From the NCBI RefSeq assembly GCF_954871325.1, contig NC_088779.1:22942846-23006845 (forward strand): a stretch of 64,000 nt of DNA, given 5' to 3'. The stretch's first letter is position 1; each line of letters starts with the position of its first letter. Source of the stretch: Gordionus sp. m RMFG-2023 (taxonomy: Eukaryota; Nematomorpha; Gordioida; Chordodea; Parachordodidae). The translations under genes were made by a program, and so were the position numbers. The notes beneath the pieces were generated by a model that was given only the letters and a program-made list of their open reading frames with translations, was not told the DNA's origin and did not search any database. Shown here one piece after another: positions 63,712 through 64,000 of the stretch.

Positions 63712-64000
63712 TAAAAATATTTTTATCATATACTCACATCTATTAAAAAAAAGGAAAAATCGCAAGCATTAAAAAAACGTTGTATTTGGAAGGATATAGG
63801 CTGTATTTGTTTTTTCTCCCCTTGAAAAAACGTTGTGTTTGGAAATGGCCTTGTAATTTATATATTAATTAACATAAATCGTTATTATTTATAGAATAAA
63901 AAATTTTATTAAAATCCTGTTCAAAGTCATTTTCTTTGTTTCATAAGAAGAGACGAATTTATTGTATCCAATTTTTCATATTCTACCAATAATCTATGCC
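63712..64000 (+). repeat. upstream region of a further Kunitz-type gene
   Basis: A diverged direct copy of 59,690-60,020, running up to ccaataatctatgcc at the window edge, which is the conserved pre-gene element. It suggests another gene of the array starts just beyond the window. Confidence 0.6.

Overview
This is a very AT-rich animal nuclear window, about three quarters A+T by eye. It carries recognisable host genes, a local array of small secreted inhibitor genes and many transposable elements. Host introns are either tiny (about 38-45 bp) or kilobases long because transposons and satellites sit in them. The MST/Hippo kinase, POFUT2 and Kunitz genes point to a metazoan. The small introns, AT bias, KRBA2/CXC-type and hAT debris and secreted Kunitz proteins would fit a parasitic animal such as a myxozoan cnidarian, but that placement is inference.

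Layout. 1-1,003: end of a cysteine-rich CXC gene with a tandemly duplicated last exon. 3,837-10,750 (minus): a Hippo-type kinase (STK3/4, MST1/2) whose eight exons join in consistent phase. It has related palindrome-bearing satellite arrays on both sides (1,960-2,770 and 11,520-12,700). 13,814-19,229: a young gypsy-type LTR element with a 5-bp target duplication. 19,723-20,123: an isolated GC-richer exon of a conserved repeat-associated protein family. 21,668-22,216 (plus): a compact RPAP2/RTR1-like CTD phosphatase, convergent with POFUT2 (22,255-33,181, minus), with only 38 bp between the stop codons. 33,486-34,287: a fresh 0.4-kb tandem duplication. 36,750-37,616: a hAT transposase of the DUF4371 kind.

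38,480-64,000 is a cluster of small secreted Kunitz (BPTI-type) inhibitor genes. Two are complete (39,649-42,229 and 49,459-54,802), a third starts at 62,995, and at least two further promoter or exon relics (38.5-39.0 kb, 59.7-60.1 kb) and another promoter copy (63.7 kb to the window end) can be seen. All share a signal-peptide exon, a short linker exon and, in the complete genes, a one-exon Kunitz domain, with phase-1 introns throughout. Inserted among them are an RTE-like LINE with a tRNA-like Pol III head and a 17-bp target duplication (44,794-47,401), hAT elements with 8-bp duplications (50,107-52,721 and 55,225-56,887), and roughly a dozen copies of a hAT-type palindromic MITE.

MST kinase (growth control), the RPAP2-like protein (RNA polymerase II handling) and POFUT2 (ER fucosylation of thrombospondin repeats) are housekeeping genes. 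The Kunitz array is the most organism-specific part: local duplication of predicted trypsin-type protease inhibitors with Arg or Lys at P1.
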